NCBI GenBank assembly: GCA_965262565.1
Contig: CBDHFQ010000008.1
Span: 124,001 to 188,000, forward strand
Reading direction: 5' to 3'
Origin: CBDHFQ01 sp965262565
GTDB taxonomy: Bacteria > Bacteroidota > Bacteroidia > J057
DNA: 64,000 bases
Shown: piece after piece, positions 16,646 to 26,213 of the stretch
How positions within the stretch are numbered: the stretch's first letter is position 1
How the letters are laid out: each line of letters opens with the position of its first letter
Notes under the pieces: generated by a model
The model's database searches: none
Seen by the model: only the letters and a program-made list of their open reading frames with translations
What the model was told of the DNA's origin: nothing
Program-made: the position numbers and the translations under genes

Positions 16646-17677
16646 ATGATGAATGTCTATGTGAATCTTTACAGGTTACTGGTTCATGCAGGGATATGGG
16701 CACTGTATTATTTTTTATCCTACAATTATTATGTAAACTGGTTATCAGACAGATCTCTTTATGCACTTCCTTTACTGATACATCTGTATACTTTTCTACA
16801 CATTTTTTTAATGGTTATTCCCATATATCTGAACTACTTCTATTTATTTTCGACTTACTTTCTTTACAAAAAATATCTTAGCTATATCATTGGCCTCATT
16901 GGAGCTATCGGATTGACTGATATGTTAATGGTAGAGCTGGATGTTTTAGCTATTCCGAAAGGGCAAATTCCTCAGTTGAGAACGTTGGGACATTATTTTG
17001 TGTATATCCCTTACACGATGGTCTTCCTGATCATGTTTAGTTGGGGCAAGTTGATCGAAGGTTGGTACGAAAAAAACAGGGAGATAGAAATGATGAATAA
17101 AGCTAAACTAGATGCGGAATTGAGATGGTTAAAAGCGCAAATTCATCCTCACTTCTTTTTTAATGCATTGAACAATATTCGAGCATTAGTTCGCTTTCGG
17201 TCGGATGATGCAGAGGAAATGCTGTTGAGATTATCTGATCTGATGCGATATGTGATGGCCCATCATGGTAATAGCCAAATAGGATTACAACAGGAAGTGG
17301 AACATATTCAAAACTATATAGATCTGGCGTGTATGAAATCCCGATGGAAGGGAAAAATTAGATTTGATAAACCCGATCCTATACCGAACATCGACATTGA
17401 ACCTTTAATACTGACTAATTTCGTTGAGAATGCGTTAAAACATGGGAATTTAGATGATTCGGAAGGATTTGTGCAAATAAGTCTGGTTGCTAATGAGGAA
17501 AGCATACGATTTACAGTAGAAAATTCCAAGGATGAGGCTCGCTCTTCAAGTCCTGTATCTGGAATTGGTATGGAAAATGTACAGAGAAGATTGGATCTCG
17601 TATATCCCTCACGCTATCACTTGAACATACTGCCAGCAAATAACCGCTACATAGTGGATTTACTTATTCAGTTGTAA
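16646..17677 (+). CDS. LytS/YehU-type sensor histidine kinase
   Basis: The 343-residue membrane kinase has about four N-terminal membrane helices (residues 5-135) followed by the His_kinase family core. The phosphoacceptor His is in AQIHPHFFFNALNNI. A HATPase domain follows with N-box LTNFVENALKHG and the glycine motif GIGMENVQRRLDLVYP. This is the short kinase form paired with LytTR regulators. Two Met codons stand at the start (16646 and 16649) and either may be used. The cognate regulator begins 18 bases downstream. The N-terminal membrane part is too divergent to name a ligand. Confidence 0.92.
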   Translation: MMNVYVNLYRLLVHAGIWALYYFLSYNYYVNWLSDRSLYALPLLIHLYTFLHIFLMVIPIYLNYFYLFSTYFLYKKYLSYIIGLIGAIGLTDMLMVELDVLAIPKGQIPQLRTLGHYFVYIPYTMVFLIMFSWGKLIEGWYEKNREIEMMNKAKLDAELRWLKAQIHPHFFFNALNNIRALVRFRSDDAEEMLLRLSDLMRYVMAHHGNSQIGLQQEVEHIQNYIDLACMKSRWKGKIRFDKPDPIPNIDIEPLILTNFVENALKHGNLDDSEGFVQISLVANEESIRFTVENSKDEARSSSPVSGIGMENVQRRLDLVYPSRYHLNILPANNRYIVDLLIQL

Positions 17678-17695
17678 CAAAAATAGAATAAGCTT

Positions 17696-18370
17696 ATGGA
17701 ACCATTGCAATGTGTGGCAGTAGATGATGATGATTTAGCCTTAAACCTATTGGAAGATTTTGTCGAGTCAATAGATCATCTGGAATGGGCAGGTGGATTC
17801 GATCATGCCTTGGAAGCACTAACTTTTCTGGAGCAACACCCCATTGATTTATTAGTTGTAGATGTTCATATGCCCAGGATGAATGGCTTGGACTTATTGC
17901 GATCACTTCAACGGAAACCAGCTACCATCATAAGTTCTTCCCATGCTGAATATGCCATTGAAGGCTTTCGACTTGACGTGGTAGATTACCTTCTCAAGCC
18001 CTATTCTTTCGAGCGATTTGAGCATGCCATTCAGAAAGCTTCCGATTATTTGCAGTTTCAACGGAAGAAACAAATGGCAGGTCATTTTTGGGTTAAGGTC
18101 GACTATCAAATGGCTAAAATTTCTTTTGAAGAGGTAAGGTATATAGAGGCTTGCAAACAGTATGTGAATATTGCTACGGAATCGGAAGTGATTTTGACCC
18201 AGAATTCCCTGAAAAATTTGGAGATTATCCTTCCCCAGGATATGTTTATGCGGGTTCATAAATCGTATATTATCTCGACCAATTGGTTGATTAAAAAAGC
18301 AGCGGATCATGTGGTGGTGGGAAATAAAAAGATTCCCGTAGGAAGATCGTATAGGAAGAATATTGGTTAG
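17696..18370 (+). CDS. LytTR-family response regulator
   Basis: This 224-residue regulator has a receiver domain with acidic residues at DDDD (10-13), phosphoacceptor Asp56 in LLVVDVHMP and Lys101 in LLKPYS. The C-terminal LytTR DNA-binding domain (about 125-224) contains YIEACKQYVNI, the LKNLEIILP helix and FMRVHKSYIISTNWL. It is the partner of the kinase gene just upstream. LytTR regulators bind direct repeats in promoters, and the repeated AATAGTTTAA elements before the divergent lipoprotein gene are plausible targets. Confidence 0.94.
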   Translation: MEPLQCVAVDDDDLALNLLEDFVESIDHLEWAGGFDHALEALTFLEQHPIDLLVVDVHMPRMNGLDLLRSLQRKPATIISSSHAEYAIEGFRLDVVDYLLKPYSFERFEHAIQKASDYLQFQRKKQMAGHFWVKVDYQMAKISFEEVRYIEACKQYVNIATESEVILTQNSLKNLEIILPQDMFMRVHKSYIISTNWLIKKAADHVVVGNKKIPVGRSYRKNIG

Positions 18371-18454
18371 TTGGGTCAATGATGAGGGCTCAAGGGGGGG
18401 GTATCATGAAAACCCTATCACTCTTCCTGAGAAATTGGTCCAATGATCCTTAAG

Positions 18455-18610
18455 ATGTCTGGTGAGCATCAGGTTTATAAAATAGCGCATCAACTTATCC
18501 TATATACCGGCACCTCGGAAATGTGTAAAGATGAGCCGAGTATTTCTTTGGTAGAACTTAAGAAAGAACTCAAAGCAGAAGAGGTGCCACTGAAGGCACC
18601 CTTCCCCTAA
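18455..18610 (+). CDS. Possible small ORF of 51 codons, unknown
   Basis: This lies in the 362-base spacer between the LytTR regulator and the first sulfatase. ATG at 18455 (or an in-frame ATG at 18443) opens a frame reading MSGEHQVYKIAHQLILYTG, ending KAPFP at TAA 18608. The residue make-up is protein-like (amphipathic, Lys/Glu-rich), but I recognise no family. GGCACCTC at 18509 and GAGGTGCC at 18581 form an inverted repeat inside it, so it could instead be a structured RNA or chance. The rest of the spacer holds a run of eight G at 18394-18401 and nothing else I could identify. Confidence 0.25.
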   Translation: MSGEHQVYKIAHQLILYTGTSEMCKDEPSISLVELKKELKAEEVPLKAPFP

Positions 18611-18732
18611 ATTATTAGATAACGACTGTCGAATATATCTTAACAGTTACTACTACATAGAATGAAGAGATTGCACTTACAGACGCTGAGTTTAATATGG
18701 ATTGAGAATTAAGTGAAACATATTAAACCCCC

Positions 18733-20202
18733 TCAATTTGCTGCCATTTCCTTCCCAAAGGGAAATACTTCAGAAGCCACATGCGCATTGATCATTTTTT
18801 CTTTCATTTCCTGTACAAGGTCGGGATACTGATCCGCTAAATTAGTCTCTTCTCCCAGATCTTCGGATAAATCGTATAGTTCAGGAGTCGCATCAGGAGT
18901 CGCATTAACATCGTATTGAACTGCTTTCCACTTACCTTGACGCATCGCTATCCTTCCCCCTTTTTCGTGAAATTCCCAATATAGATAATCGTGCTGTTCC
19001 TGATTTCCTGCTCCCCTCAACGTAGCTGCATAAGAAATTCCATCTATCTCTGTAGGAACTTCCGCCCCCATTAATTCCGCAGCAGTAGGATAAAAATCCC
19101 AAAAAGCGGATATATGATCTGAAGTACTTCCCGCAGCGATCACTCCCGGCCAATTTGCAATCATGGGCACTCTAATTCCTCCCTCATACAAATCTCTTTT
19201 ATATCCTTTGAGTGGACCATTACTATCAAAGTAGTCGGGATCTGCCCCCGCTTCCAGATGCGGCCCATTGTCCGAAGTAAAAATAATAAGCGTATTCTGA
19301 TCCAGGTTCAACTCTGTTAGTTTAGCCACGATTTCCCCTACATGCTGATCCAACAAACTGACCATAGCAGCAAAGGCAGCATGAGGTTCTTCCTGGGATT
19401 CATACGGGCCATTGCGATAATTCTCTCCCTCGTCGTAACCTTCATAAGGGGTTTCTGGATCAAATTTTCCTCTGAACCTGGCCATTTCCTCTTCTGGCGC
19501 CACTAATTCAGCATGTGGAATCACATGAGGTACGTACAAAAAGAAGGGTTCGTCCTGATGATCTTCAATGAAGGCTAGTGTTTGTTCCTGAATCCATGCT
19601 GGAGCATAATCACCTTTGTTTTTTCCCTCATTTCCTTCCAGTTTAATGGAATCTTGATTGTGCCATAAATAATAAGGATAATAATTATGAGCCTTCCTTT
19701 GGCAGTTATATCCATAAAATTCATCAATTCCCTGATTGTTAGGATCACCTTCTGAACCTGGAAACCCTAATCCCCATTTACCGAACATTCCCGTCGCATA
19801 TCCATGATCTTTAAATAATTCAGCTAAAGTGTAAGTAGCAGCAGGAAGAGGCGTTTGTCCTTCGGGTTGTACCTCCTTATTGCCACGAACAGGAGTATGT
19901 CCTGTATGTAAACCTGTCATAAGCGCAGATCTAGAGGGAGCACAGACGGTACTTCCCGAATAATGCTGAGTAAATCTCATTCCTCCTTCAGCCAGGGCAT
20001 CAATGTTAGGCGTTTGAAATTTCTGCTGTCCATAACAACTCAAATCTCCATACCCCAGATCATCGGCTAAAATGTAAATGATGTTGGGACGAGTAGTGAT
20101 CGTTTCCTGATCATGAGATTGAGCCTCTGGAGCCTGGCAGGAATAAAGTGAAGTAATAGTGGGAAGACAACAAAAAACTAATATGAGAATACGTACTTTC
20201 AT
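18733..20202 (-). CDS. Exported arylsulfatase-type sulfatase (lipoprotein)
   Basis: This 489-residue S1-family sulfatase should release sulfate from sulfated sugars in the periplasm or at the cell surface. Metal-binding ILADDLGYGDLS opens the fold. Cys87 in VCAPSRSALMTG is a perfect CxPxR site for conversion to formylglycine. Further active-site segments are GMFGKWGLG, PHVIPHAEL and IIFTSDNGPH. A signal peptide ends in SLYSC with Cys22, so it is probably lipid-anchored. A second sulfatase lies upstream on the same strand with about 100 bases between them. The substrate cannot be read from the sequence; the pair suggests stepwise desulfation of a marine glycan. Confidence 0.93.
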   Translation of the reverse strand: MKVRILILVFCCLPTITSLYSCQAPEAQSHDQETITTRPNIIYILADDLGYGDLSCYGQQKFQTPNIDALAEGGMRFTQHYSGSTVCAPSRSALMTGLHTGHTPVRGNKEVQPEGQTPLPAATYTLAELFKDHGYATGMFGKWGLGFPGSEGDPNNQGIDEFYGYNCQRKAHNYYPYYLWHNQDSIKLEGNEGKNKGDYAPAWIQEQTLAFIEDHQDEPFFLYVPHVIPHAELVAPEEEMARFRGKFDPETPYEGYDEGENYRNGPYESQEEPHAAFAAMVSLLDQHVGEIVAKLTELNLDQNTLIIFTSDNGPHLEAGADPDYFDSNGPLKGYKRDLYEGGIRVPMIANWPGVIAAGSTSDHISAFWDFYPTAAELMGAEVPTEIDGISYAATLRGAGNQEQHDYLYWEFHEKGGRIAMRQGKWKAVQYDVNATPDATPELYDLSEDLGEETNLADQYPDLVQEMKEKMINAHVASEVFPFGKEMAAN

Positions 20203-20299
20203 TGTTATAGGGTTTGATATGAGTAAAGGTGGATGATTTGGGCCAATGAAGCATAGCTAAGTTTCCAATATCTGAGTTAACAACCAGAATATCAAACTT

Positions 20300-21628
20300 C
20301 TATTTAAGAGATTTCATAGCAGCGTACAGATCACTGATGATGTATTGATCCTCTTTGTCCAATGCCTCTTTCTTAAGTGGTCGAAGGTGTTCAGGATCAT
20401 TAACCATATCGTAAATTTCACCATTTTCAAATAGCTTCCATGTTTGATTGTGAATGTACCTTCGTTTGGGCCTGTTTCCCCAATTCGGATCGTAATGGCA
20501 AAAAACCCATCTTCTCATCGCTGCATCTGGTTTTCTCAACAACTGATCGTAAAAACTGAGCCCATCTAATACTTCATTTGGGGGAGCCTCTTCCAAGGAC
20601 CTCTCTGTAATTATTGATGTTGTTTTTCCTTGATCATCAGCCGCTTGTCTAAGGGTAGGAAAGAAATCAGTAAAATCAATCAACTGATCATTTACCTGAC
20701 CTGCTTTAATGGTCCCTGGCCAATAGGCAATCATGGGTACATGTGTTCCGTAGACTGTCGGACTTCCTTTATCTCCCCGGATGCGTTTTTCTGAAACACT
20801 TGAAATAACATGTGTGTCCGTACCATTATCTCCCACAAATAAGATCAATGTTTGTTCGCCCAACCCCAATTCGTCCAATTTATCCACCATCTTACCTATC
20901 AATTTGTCCATATACCCAACATTAGCGGCAAAATAAGCAGTATCTTTTTCTGTGGTATGCTTGTAATCGGGATGATCTGGTGTAGGTTGAAATGGTTCAT
21001 GGGTCAATGCCATCGGGAAGTACAAAAAGAACGGTCTATCCTTATGTTGTTGAATAAAATTTAGCCCATAATCTACATACATATCCGGGCCATATGCTCC
21101 TTTGAATGATTTACCTTTTTGACCAGGAAGTTCCAGGAATGGATGTTTGTACCTGGGGCCAGCCTTTTCCAGTATTTGCCATAAACAATAATCATCGAAA
21201 CCCGCTTGCTCAGGGAAACTTCCGGTTCTTCCTGATAATTCCCTTTGCCTTTTATTGCCATATAACTGCCATTTTCCCACTACACAGGTGCTGTATCCTC
21301 GTTCCTTCAGCATGTGAGCAAAGGTTTTTTCTTTTGGGTCCAATATGCCGAAGCCTACATAATTTCGGAAGTTGTATTTTCCTGTCATGATCTGAACCCG
21401 GGAAGGAGTGCAAAGGGGGGTAGCATAGCATTGGGTAAATCTCATCCCTTCTTGTGCCAATTGATCGAGATTGGGCGTTTGGTAAGAGGTACTTCCATTG
21501 CAACTCAACGTCTCATAGCCTAAATCATCGGCCATAATGAGAATGATGTTGGGGGGTTGTTGCGCGAAATATGTGTTAACCGTCAGTATGGATAACGCTA
21601 CAATGAACAGAACAGATCTAGGTGTCAT
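20300..21628 (-). CDS. Secreted sulfatase
   Basis: This is a second S1-family sulfatase of 442 residues from the ATG at 21628. That start was chosen because it directly precedes a clean signal peptide (MTPRSVLFIVALSILTV, cleavage near YFAQ); an upstream in-frame start would add 15 residues before it. Active-site features are LIMADDLGYETLS, Cys73 in LCTPSRVQIMTG (CxPxR), CVVGKWQLYG and ILFVGDNGTD. It differs enough from its neighbour to have another substrate or regiospecificity. It would be transcribed first if the two sulfatases form one unit. Confidence 0.92.
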   Translation of the reverse strand: MTPRSVLFIVALSILTVNTYFAQQPPNIILIMADDLGYETLSCNGSTSYQTPNLDQLAQEGMRFTQCYATPLCTPSRVQIMTGKYNFRNYVGFGILDPKEKTFAHMLKERGYSTCVVGKWQLYGNKRQRELSGRTGSFPEQAGFDDYCLWQILEKAGPRYKHPFLELPGQKGKSFKGAYGPDMYVDYGLNFIQQHKDRPFFLYFPMALTHEPFQPTPDHPDYKHTTEKDTAYFAANVGYMDKLIGKMVDKLDELGLGEQTLILFVGDNGTDTHVISSVSEKRIRGDKGSPTVYGTHVPMIAYWPGTIKAGQVNDQLIDFTDFFPTLRQAADDQGKTTSIITERSLEEAPPNEVLDGLSFYDQLLRKPDAAMRRWVFCHYDPNWGNRPKRRYIHNQTWKLFENGEIYDMVNDPEHLRPLKKEALDKEDQYIISDLYAAMKSLK

Positions 21629-21852
21629 TAAATGAGTGTTGTAGATAGTAAAAGTAATCCGCTGAAAAGGCAATAATCTAATATAATTGTTGTCTGACGG
21701 ATCTCCAAGTAGCTCTTATAAAGTACTATCTCCCCATTCCTCACGATGTTAGTCCATAACTTTATGATAAGAAATACGATCTCGATACACCTTATGCTTT
21801 TTTAGGACCTCCTCTTTAATACAAGGAACTTCATATCATGTATAAATGATTA

Positions 21853-22578
21853 TTAAGTTAACCTTTCAGCTGCCGCTTGATCCAGATACCATACAGTGCG
21901 ACCTTCGATAGATTGAATATGGGCGGCAGGATAGGGACTTTCTGACGGTTCTTGATGCCATATATCATATAAGCGGTCTGCTTTTCCAGCTCCTGTAACT
22001 AAAAAGGCAATTTCCTGAGCATGATTGATGACATTACCAGTTAAGCTAACACGTTGTTGGCCGGAATCGGGATGAGTCGCTACTTCACAAATGTTATCTG
22101 AATGCAGTAACTCCATTTGGTTGGGAAAGATACTTGCTGTATGGCCATCTCCCCCCATTCCCAGCATGATCATATCAAAACGGGGAATAGAAGTACCCAT
22201 TGGAACACGTTCATGAATTAACTGCCCATACCTCACTGCTTCTTTGACGGGATCGGCTTCTCCTTGAATTCTATGTATTTGTTGGAGAGGGATATGTACG
22301 TGCTTCAGTAATAATTCATGGGTCATTTTGTAATTGCTCTCCTCGTGATCAGGAGGAACGCATCGCTCATCTCCCCAATACAAATGCAATTTTCCCCATT
22401 CGATCCTGGCCTTATAATGCGCTGCCAAAAGCTTGAACAGTAATTTAGGCGTACTTCCGCCAGAAAGCGCCAGGTGAAAATGTTCCGTTGAAGATATGCG
22501 CTCAGCTAATACATCAGCAAACGCCTCAGCAACTTGCTGAGGCGTTTCATATACATACTTAATTCTAGAATTTGTCAT
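21853..22578 (-). CDS. pgl: 6-phosphogluconolactonase
   Basis: The enzyme hydrolyses 6-phosphogluconolactone, the second step of the oxidative pentose-phosphate pathway. The DevB/SOL family is shown by FHLALSGGSTPKLLFKLL, the WGKLHLYWGDERCVPPDHEESNY block and MIMLGMGGDGHTASIFP. The ATG at 22578 gives a 241-residue protein that starts just before the conserved region; an upstream TTG would add eight unlikely residues. It follows zwf and gnd on the same strand, completing the pathway in order gnd, zwf, pgl. Confidence 0.95.
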   Translation of the reverse strand: MTNSRIKYVYETPQQVAEAFADVLAERISSTEHFHLALSGGSTPKLLFKLLAAHYKARIEWGKLHLYWGDERCVPPDHEESNYKMTHELLLKHVHIPLQQIHRIQGEADPVKEAVRYGQLIHERVPMGTSIPRFDMIMLGMGGDGHTASIFPNQMELLHSDNICEVATHPDSGQQRVSLTGNVINHAQEIAFLVTGAGKADRLYDIWHQEPSESPYPAAHIQSIEGRTVWYLDQAAAERLT

Positions 22579-22647
22579 GATAATAACTCGTCTTGTCTGC
22601 AAACATACGGAATACTGAATGGATGGTACTCTTTTTCGTTGTATTTT

Positions 22648-24225
22648 CTACAACTCACAATATATTCCATCATCTGCTAAGTTTCTGCAAGGATACCGCC
22701 ATGTTAATCCTTTACCTTCTATCATTTGGTCAGCATGTTCAGGTCCCCAAGTACCCGCTGGATACCCATGTACAGGAATAGTTGAATTATTGGCCCACAT
22801 GTCTAAAATAGGATCTACAAATTTCCAGGCCGCTTCTACGGCATCTCCTCTGGCATACAAAGTCGCATCTCCTAGCATAGCATCTAACAACAATCTTTCA
22901 TAAGCACTAGGAACATATTGGTCTGTGAGATCTTTATATTTAAAGTCCATGTTCACAGTCTTTACATTAAAGCCTGCCCCAGGTACTTTCATGCCGAACT
23001 TCATCAAAATCCCTTCATCAGGCTGGATACGAATCACTAATTGATTGTTTTGACTTCCCTGTTGCGAGTCAAGTGCGAATAAGCGATGAGGGGTTTCTTT
23101 GAAATGGATCACCACCTCCGTTACTCTTGTGGGTAAACGTTTTCCAGTGCGAATGTAGAAGGGAACTCCACCCCAGCGCCAATTATCGATATAAAACTTA
23201 ATAGCTGTATATGTTTCTGTACGTGAATCTGGATCTACACCTTCTTCCTCTCTGTATCCTTCCATTGCTTCTCCTCTGACATGTGAAGCTACATATTGAC
23301 CCCTAATCACAAAATCCTCAAAATGATCTAAATCTATAGGCCTGAGTGATTGGAATACCTTCATCGTTTCATTTCGGATTGAGGTCGCATCTATAACGGT
23401 AGGGGGTTCCATCGCTACCATTCCCACTAATTGGAGCAAGTGATTTTGGACCATATCCCTTAAAGCCCCCGAAGTATCATAATAGCCTCCACGACTACCT
23501 ACACCTATACTTTCTGCTGCGGTGACTTCTACATGATGAATATAGTTTCGGTTCCAGAGGGGTTCGAAAATACCATTGGAAAAGCGGGTAACCAATAAAT
23601 TTTGGACCGTCTCTTTCCCTAAATAGTGATCTATCCGATATAACTGATGTTCTCTATAGTTGGCCCCTAATTTTTTATTGAGATCAAGAGCAGTTTCGAG
23701 ATTATATCCAAAAGGTTTTTCGATGATCAATCTTCTCCAGCTATCCTCTTCTTTATTTAACTTATGTACTGCCAGATTTCCTGCGATAACATCATACAGA
23801 AAAGGTGGCGTCGACAAGTAGAATATATAGTTTCCAGCGGTCCCGCATTGCTCATCTAATTCCTGAAGTTTCACTTTTAATTTCCCAAAATCATCTGGCT
23901 CCTTGGAATTCATGGGAAGATAGTATAGTATTTTTGCAAATTGCTGAACTTTTTGGTCGTCATCCGAACCTTTTTGCGCATACTTTTTTATGCCTTCGAT
24001 TACTTTGTCTCGAAAGGAATCGTCTGTTAATTTGGATCTTCCCGTCCCTAAGACAGCAAAACAAGGAGGAAGCAATTGTTGGCAAAAGAGATCGTATAAG
24101 GAAGGAATGAGCTTTCTTTCGGCTAAGTCACCTGAAGCACCAAAAATGACAAGCACCTGAGGATCTGAAGGTTTAGATGAGGAGCTTGCCTGTTGGCTTA
24201 AAACGGCATTAGATGCTATATCCAT
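22648..24225 (-). CDS. zwf: Glucose-6-phosphate 1-dehydrogenase
   Basis: This oxidises glucose-6-phosphate to the lactone with reduction of NADP (or NAD). Visible are the nucleotide-binding VIFGASGDLAERKLIPSLYDL, the LIIEKPFG segment and the substrate/catalytic motif YRIDHYLGKETVQN. At 525 residues it is slightly longer than most homologues, with a low-complexity Ser/Gln-rich N-terminus before the Rossmann fold. It lies 56 bases behind gnd and 69 bases ahead of the pgl start, so one transcript is likely. It would supply NADPH for biosynthesis, including the lipid synthase. Confidence 0.97.
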   Translation of the reverse strand: MDIASNAVLSQQASSSSKPSDPQVLVIFGASGDLAERKLIPSLYDLFCQQLLPPCFAVLGTGRSKLTDDSFRDKVIEGIKKYAQKGSDDDQKVQQFAKILYYLPMNSKEPDDFGKLKVKLQELDEQCGTAGNYIFYLSTPPFLYDVIAGNLAVHKLNKEEDSWRRLIIEKPFGYNLETALDLNKKLGANYREHQLYRIDHYLGKETVQNLLVTRFSNGIFEPLWNRNYIHHVEVTAAESIGVGSRGGYYDTSGALRDMVQNHLLQLVGMVAMEPPTVIDATSIRNETMKVFQSLRPIDLDHFEDFVIRGQYVASHVRGEAMEGYREEEGVDPDSRTETYTAIKFYIDNWRWGGVPFYIRTGKRLPTRVTEVVIHFKETPHRLFALDSQQGSQNNQLVIRIQPDEGILMKFGMKVPGAGFNVKTVNMDFKYKDLTDQYVPSAYERLLLDAMLGDATLYARGDAVEAAWKFVDPILDMWANNSTIPVHGYPAGTWGPEHADQMIEGKGLTWRYPCRNLADDGIYCEL

Positions 24226-24281
24226 GGGAAAAAATTTGTCGTGATAGAATGATTGAATGGTTTGATGAACAAAGGTGAAAA

Positions 24282-25184
24282 TTATTCACCACTTTTAACT
24301 ACGGCATGTCCTCCAAATTGATTTCTCATAGCTGCTACTAATTTCATAGCGAAAGACTCATCTTGTCTTGACTGGAAGCGCGTAAATAAAGAAGCTGCAA
24401 TCACATGTACAGGTACATCAAAGTCTATAGCAGTTTGTATGGTCCATCTTCCTTCTCCGCTGTCTGGAACGTACCCTTTAATTGAGCTTAAGTCAGGATC
24501 TCCTTCTAATGCATCACCAATTAATTCCAATAACCAGGATCGAACCACACTTCCATGCATCCAGGATTTAGCAATAGCGGTTAGATCCATCTCCTGTGGA
24601 GCTCTTTCCAGGATCTCAAATCCCTCTGCATAAGCTTGCATCATACCATATTCGATTCCATTATGTACCATTTTAACCATATGGCCTGTACCACTTTCAC
24701 CACAATATACATATCCATGTTCTGGAGCTAATGCTTTAAAAACAGGTTCTACTTTGTCTACCGCTTCTTTAGCTCCTCCATACATTAACGCATATCCATT
24801 AGCCAATCCCCAAACACCTCCACTCACTCCACAATCTATAAAGTGAATATGCTTTTCTGCCAGTTTTTTACCTCTCTCGACAGATTCCCTCCAAAAGGAA
24901 TTTCCCCCGTCTATGATTATATCTCCGGCCTTCATATGAGGAGCTAATTGCTCAATACTTGAATCAACCGGCTTTCCTGCAGGAACCATGAGCCATACAA
25001 TTTTAGGAGAAGGAAGTTTGGCCAATACATCTTCCAAAGAGCTAGCCCCTTCTGCTCCTTTTTTTACTACTGTTTGGATGGATTCTTCAGAAAGGTCGAA
25101 AGCTACAACCTCATGATCGTGTAAAAGAAGGCGCTCAGTCATATTTGCACCCATTTTGCCTAGTCCAATAAGTCCGATTTTCAT
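24282..25184 (-). CDS. gnd: 6-phosphogluconate dehydrogenase (short type)
   Basis: This is the decarboxylating 6-phosphogluconate dehydrogenase of the pathway, in the short form of about 300 residues found in many bacteria rather than the 470-residue form. Visible are the N-terminal Rossmann motif MKIGLIGLGKMGANM, the substrate loop DCGVSGGVWGLANGYALMYGG, and the catalytic-Lys helix HMVKMVHNGIEYGMMQAYAEG. It is first in the gnd-zwf-pgl unit. The short form is often NAD-dependent; which cofactor is used here cannot be told by eye. Confidence 0.95.
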   Translation of the reverse strand: MKIGLIGLGKMGANMTERLLLHDHEVVAFDLSEESIQTVVKKGAEGASSLEDVLAKLPSPKIVWLMVPAGKPVDSSIEQLAPHMKAGDIIIDGGNSFWRESVERGKKLAEKHIHFIDCGVSGGVWGLANGYALMYGGAKEAVDKVEPVFKALAPEHGYVYCGESGTGHMVKMVHNGIEYGMMQAYAEGFEILERAPQEMDLTAIAKSWMHGSVVRSWLLELIGDALEGDPDLSSIKGYVPDSGEGRWTIQTAIDFDVPVHVIAASLFTRFQSRQDESFAMKLVAAMRNQFGGHAVVKSGE

Positions 25185-25274
25185 GTCAGGATAGAATATT
25201 TAGAGGTAAATTAGGAGTGGGAAAAAAAGGTATTTTTATGCAATTTTCTGTAGGGCGTATGACAAATCATAGAT

Positions 25275-26033
25275 ATGAGTCACGTAAAAAGAATGAATGT
25301 TCCAGAAAAAAGTTGGATACAGGGAAATTGGAAACTCATACCACTGATTCCTGGAGACATTCATTTGTGGATTGCTCATTTTATAGAGCCTGCTGAAGCT
25401 ACTATAGAAGAAAAACAAGAAGTATATGAATCCTACCTGGAAGTGTTAGATCAACATGAATTTACCAGATACCTGAGGTATATACCTAAGAAAAAGAAGC
25501 GAGAATTTGTAGGTAGTCGATATTTCTTAAAAAAGGTGATGGGTAGATATATTTCCAAAGCTCCGACGGAAATTCACATAGCTTATGATGCCTCGGGAAA
25601 ACCCTATTTAGCCCATCATCCCATTGAATTTAGTTTGGCCCATCATTCCGAGGCTTGTGTCTGCTCATTGGCACAAAATCATATAGGCGTAGATATAGAG
25701 GTACGAAGAGAAATAGCCTACCAACAATTTGTTCATTGGTTTAACCCTTCTGAATTCGAGCAGCTGATGTCAATTAAGGAAGACAATAGGTGGAGACATT
25801 TTCTGGAATGTTGGTCCCTTAAGGAGGCTTTATATAAATTGGATGGTTTAGGGAAGGTGCTATCTGTCAGTATATTAAAAAAGGAAGGAAGAGAATGGAA
25901 GATATTGGGAATGGAAGATAGGTTCGACTTGAGGGTTTATTGGGTCACAGAAGATGTGTTGGTCGGATTAGCAGTTCCCATAGATGAAGGAGAAAGGCAA
26001 ATTTATCTTTGGGAGGTAGATGTGCCTTTGTGA
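25275..26033 (+). CDS. Sfp-type 4'-phosphopantetheinyl transferase
   Basis: This 252-residue enzyme transfers phosphopantetheine from CoA to the Ser of carrier proteins. Sfp-type motifs are all present: FSLAHHSE (119-126), IGVDIEV with Asp140 and Glu142 for Mg, and WSLKEALYK (180-188) with Glu184. It resembles the stand-alone PPTases (PfaE or Sfp class), not the short AcpS. It is the only PPTase in the window and lies about 15 kb from the ACP-rich PfaA-like gene, which needs such an enzyme, so it is the obvious local candidate. It is divergent from gnd and 180 bases ahead of the acrylyl-CoA reductase gene. Confidence 0.93.
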   Translation: MSHVKRMNVPEKSWIQGNWKLIPLIPGDIHLWIAHFIEPAEATIEEKQEVYESYLEVLDQHEFTRYLRYIPKKKKREFVGSRYFLKKVMGRYISKAPTEIHIAYDASGKPYLAHHPIEFSLAHHSEACVCSLAQNHIGVDIEVRREIAYQQFVHWFNPSEFEQLMSIKEDNRWRHFLECWSLKEALYKLDGLGKVLSVSILKKEGREWKILGMEDRFDLRVYWVTEDVLVGLAVPIDEGERQIYLWEVDVPL

Positions 26034-26213
26034 GTCAGTGGTAAATGGGAGATACTGAGGACCGTATTATATTAACATTGAAGAATTATGAAGTAATCCT
26101 GAAGATTTAACTTGAAAGATTGTTTCTGAATGTATTTATTAGGCAAAAAAGGACACTAAGGTGGTGATTGGTAATCATCAATCATTATCGAATACTACTA
26201 AATACTACGCTAC

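Noticed and set aside
17903..18379. Reverse-strand open frame of 158 codons
   Set aside because: It is fully opposite the LytTR regulator, whose REC and LytTR motifs are clear, so it is a shadow.
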